From an uncultured Eubacteriales bacterium (GTDB lineage: Bacteria > Bacillota > Clostridia > Oscillospirales > Oscillospiraceae), in the NCBI GenBank assembly GCA_900554625.1, contig USHP01000095.1:1-7202 (forward strand): DNA of 7,202 nt, read 5' to 3'. Of this stretch, positions 5,506 to 7,202 are shown one piece after another. A program made the translations under genes and the position numbers. Under the pieces are notes generated by a model that ran no database searches, was not told the DNA's origin, and saw only the letters and a list, made by a program, of their open reading frames with translations. The number at the start of each line of letters is the position of its first letter. The stretch's first letter is position 1.

Positions 5506-6273
5506 ATGCCCGCCAGTTATGCCCACTACCGGTTCGGTAAGCTGGTTCTGCCCAATCTCCCGCCGGATGCCCGGCAGTGTATTTCGCGCTTTCGCCGGAT
5601 GTTCGACGTAGGACTGCAGGGGCCGGACTTTTTCTTTTACTACAATCCCCTGATGAAAACTGCCGTCGGACAGCTGGGCGGTCAGTTTCACAGCCAGACC
5701 GGTAAGGAATTCTTTACCCGTGCCTGTGCTGCCGCCACTTCCGAAGCAGCCCGGGCCTACCTGTACGGACTGCTGGGTCATTACTGCCTGGATTCTGCCT
5801 GCCATCCCTTTGTTCAGAGCAAGGTAGACAGCGGGGAAGTCCGCCATGTGGCCCTGGAATCGGAGTTTGACCGGTATCTGCTGGAAATGGACGGAGAACC
5901 CTCTCCCCACACCTATAACATCAGCAAATTCCTGAAGCTGACCCTGGGCGAATGCATGACCGTAGCGGAATTTTTCCCCGGCGCCACCGGTGCCAACGTA
6001 AACCGGGGCGTGCGGAACATGATCTTTGCCCTGAATTTCCTGTCCAGCAAAAACCGGAAGGGCCGGGAGCGGCTGCTGAAACTGATCAATGCCAACCTGC
6101 TGGACAATCTGGTTCCCCGAAGAGGTCTGCCGGTCTATGCCCGGATGGACAGTGAACTGCTGGCACGGTTTAACCGGCAGGTCCGGAGCTACCCGGAGAT
6201 GCTCCGGCAGATTCAGGAGCATATGCAGACCGATGAACCTTTGGGTGAAGACTTCCAGGCAACCTTTGGCTAA
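5506..6273 (+). CDS. Zinc-dependent phospholipase C-family protein
   Basis: 255 residues resembling the Zn-dependent PLC/S1-P1 nuclease-like fold (PF00882 type). All the expected metal ligands can be picked out: His7, Asp41 (GLQGPDFFFYY), His62, His92-x3-Asp96 (YGLLGHYCLD), His100, and His114-x3-Glu118. The order and spacing mirror the three-zinc site of Bacillus cereus PLC (His11, Asp55, His69, His118, Asp122, His128, His142, Glu146). Unlike secreted PLCs there is no signal peptide, and the N-terminus begins MPASYAHYRFG, so the N-terminal Trp that binds zinc in secreted PLC is absent. It is therefore probably an intracellular phosphodiesterase or phosphohydrolase of unknown substrate. ATG 5506 follows TTGAGGTGAT; only a -10-like TAGAAT (5473-5478) without a convincing -35 was found upstream. 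A transporter gene follows after 29 bp. Confidence 0.85.
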   Translation: MPASYAHYRFGKLVLPNLPPDARQCISRFRRMFDVGLQGPDFFFYYNPLMKTAVGQLGGQFHSQTGKEFFTRACAAATSEAARAYLYGLLGHYCLDSACHPFVQSKVDSGEVRHVALESEFDRYLLEMDGEPSPHTYNISKFLKLTLGECMTVAEFFPGATGANVNRGVRNMIFALNFLSSKNRKGRERLLKLINANLLDNLVPRRGLPVYARMDSELLARFNRQVRSYPEMLRQIQEHMQTDEPLGEDFQATFG

Positions 6274-6302
6274 GCCAAAAAACAATACAACGGAGAGAGA
6301 AC

Positions 6303-7202
6303 ATGAACAAAACCTTCAAACTCACGGCATTGGAGCGGAGCTGGATTCTCTACGATATCGGCAATTCTGCCTTTATTCTCATGGTTTCCACTCTGATTCC
6401 CATTTATTTCAATGCCCTGGCATCTTCTGCCGGGGTGGACGAGAACCTGTACCTCAGCTACTGGGGCTATGCCGGCTCCATCGCCACGGTGCTGGTGGCC
6501 ATCATCGGCCCCATCTGCGGCGCACTGTCGGACCGGAACTTCAAGAAGCCTTTGTTCCTGCTTTGCGTAGCGGTGGGCGTCATCAGCTGCGCTTTGCTGG
6601 GCTTTTCCAGCGGCTGGCTGCTCTTCCTGGGAATTTTTGTAGCCGCCCGGGTAGGTTATTCCTCCAGCATTGTGTTTTATGACTCCATGCTGCCGGAAAT
6701 CACCGAAGAAGGCCGGATGGACACCATTTCCTCCATGGGCTACGCCTATGGCTACATTGGCTCGGTAATTCCCTTTATTCTCTGCCTGGTGCTGGTGCTG
6801 GGCGGAGGCAGCTTCGGTCTGAGCCAGACTACCGCCATGATGCTGGCCTTCCTGGTCACCGCCCTGTGGTGGCTGGGCTGCGCCCTGCCCCTGGCAAAAC
6901 GCTACCGGCAGAAGGCCTATGTCACCTACAGTGAAAGCCCCTGGGGAGATTCCTTCCGGCAGCTGGGCCGGACCATCCGGGACGCCCGGAAGGACAAGCA
7001 CATTTTTCTGTATCTGGTATCCTTTTTCTTCTTCATCGACGGCGTGTACACCATCATTGATATGGCCACCGCCTACGGCACGGCACTGGGGCTGGAGACC
7101 ACCGGCCTTTTGCTTGCCCTGCTGGTAACGCAGATCGTGGCCTTCCCTTCGGCGCTGATCTTTGGCCGCCTGAGCCAGAAATACGCGTCCAAGACCCTGA
7201 TC
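6303..7202 (+). CDS. UMF1-type MFS transporter (partial, C-terminus beyond window)
   Basis: The first 300 codons of a major-facilitator protein are open to the right edge with no stop. The N-terminal ERSWILYDIGNSAF (11-24) is the hallmark of the UMF1/Atg22-like group. MFS motif A follows between segments 2 and 3 as GPICGALSDRNFKKP (69-83), then YDSMLPEI (126-133) and the SMGYAYGYIGS segment (144-154). Hydrophobic stretches at about 22-42, 55-76, 83-101, 105-124, 146-166, 178-197, 235-257 and 267-288 account for eight membrane segments, with a basic cytoplasmic loop (198-232) between the two halves. UMF1 family substrates are mostly undefined in bacteria; fungal Atg22 exports amino acids from the vacuole. 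ATG 6303 is preceded by GGAGAG (6292-6297), and cotranscription with the phospholipase-family gene is likely. Confidence 0.9.
   Translation, partial: MNKTFKLTALERSWILYDIGNSAFILMVSTLIPIYFNALASSAGVDENLYLSYWGYAGSIATVLVAIIGPICGALSDRNFKKPLFLLCVAVGVISCALLGFSSGWLLFLGIFVAARVGYSSSIVFYDSMLPEITEEGRMDTISSMGYAYGYIGSVIPFILCLVLVLGGGSFGLSQTTAMMLAFLVTALWWLGCALPLAKRYRQKAYVTYSESPWGDSFRQLGRTIRDARKDKHIFLYLVSFFFFIDGVYTIIDMATAYGTALGLETTGLLLALLVTQIVAFPSALIFGRLSQKYASKTLI

Noticed and set aside
5449..6285. 278-codon minus-strand frame opposite the phospholipase-family gene
   Set aside because: The plus-strand frame has the metal-ligand pattern, ribosome binding site and operon position; the antisense product has no recognisable features.
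6270..7001. 243-codon minus-strand frame opposite the MFS transporter
   Set aside because: The plus-strand frame is a clear membrane transporter with UMF1 and MFS motifs; the reverse frame is Gln/His/Gly-rich shadow coding.

Overview
The window looks like chromosomal DNA from a Gram-positive, moderately GC-rich gut-type Clostridia member, most likely Oscillospiraceae/Ruminococcaceae (Faecalibacterium or Gemmiger-like). This is inferred from strong AGGAGG-type ribosome binding sites, sigma-A promoters with extended -10 elements, GC-rich genes separated by AT-rich gaps, and gene families common in that group (DUF624/YesL, RpiR, UMF1, lipoproteins with an acidic/Ala-Pro-Thr linker). No rRNA, tRNA, CRISPR array, transposase or phage gene is visible.

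Layout. 1-143 (-): N-terminus of a lipoprotein running off the left edge, with a textbook sigma-A promoter. 408-1061 (+): small SGNH/GDSL hydrolase closely resembling the mycobacterial MsAcT arylesterase/acyltransferase. 1060-1268: hairpin-rich convergent intergenic region bounded by an exact 22-bp direct repeat; the distal copy sits in a leftward terminator and the proximal copy encodes the last codons and stop of the next gene. 1254-1883 (-): DUF624/YesL-like membrane protein. 1884-2060: divergent promoter region. 2061-3260 and 3302-4147 (+): N-acylglucosamine 2-epimerase followed by an RpiR-family SIS-domain regulator, closed by a strong terminator at 4153-4187. 4188-5339 (-): long-form alanyl-tRNA editing protein (AlaX-L). 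5340-5505: second divergent gap. 5506-6273 and 6303-7202 (+): zinc-dependent phospholipase C-family protein and a UMF1-type MFS transporter that runs off the right edge, probably cotranscribed.

How the genes fit together. The epimerase, RpiR regulator and divergent DUF624 gene look like a small amino-sugar (GlcNAc/ManNAc, possibly sialic-acid linked) control module. A near-palindromic AT-rich motif over the epimerase -35 box recurs just upstream of the lipoprotein promoter, so that lipoprotein may belong to the same regulon; this is a hypothesis. The AlaX-L gene is housekeeping translation quality control. The phospholipase-family/transporter pair has no assignable substrate. I see no clear evidence for a wholly new multi-gene system; the most unusual structure is the 22-bp-repeat-bounded hairpin segment at 1068-1268.
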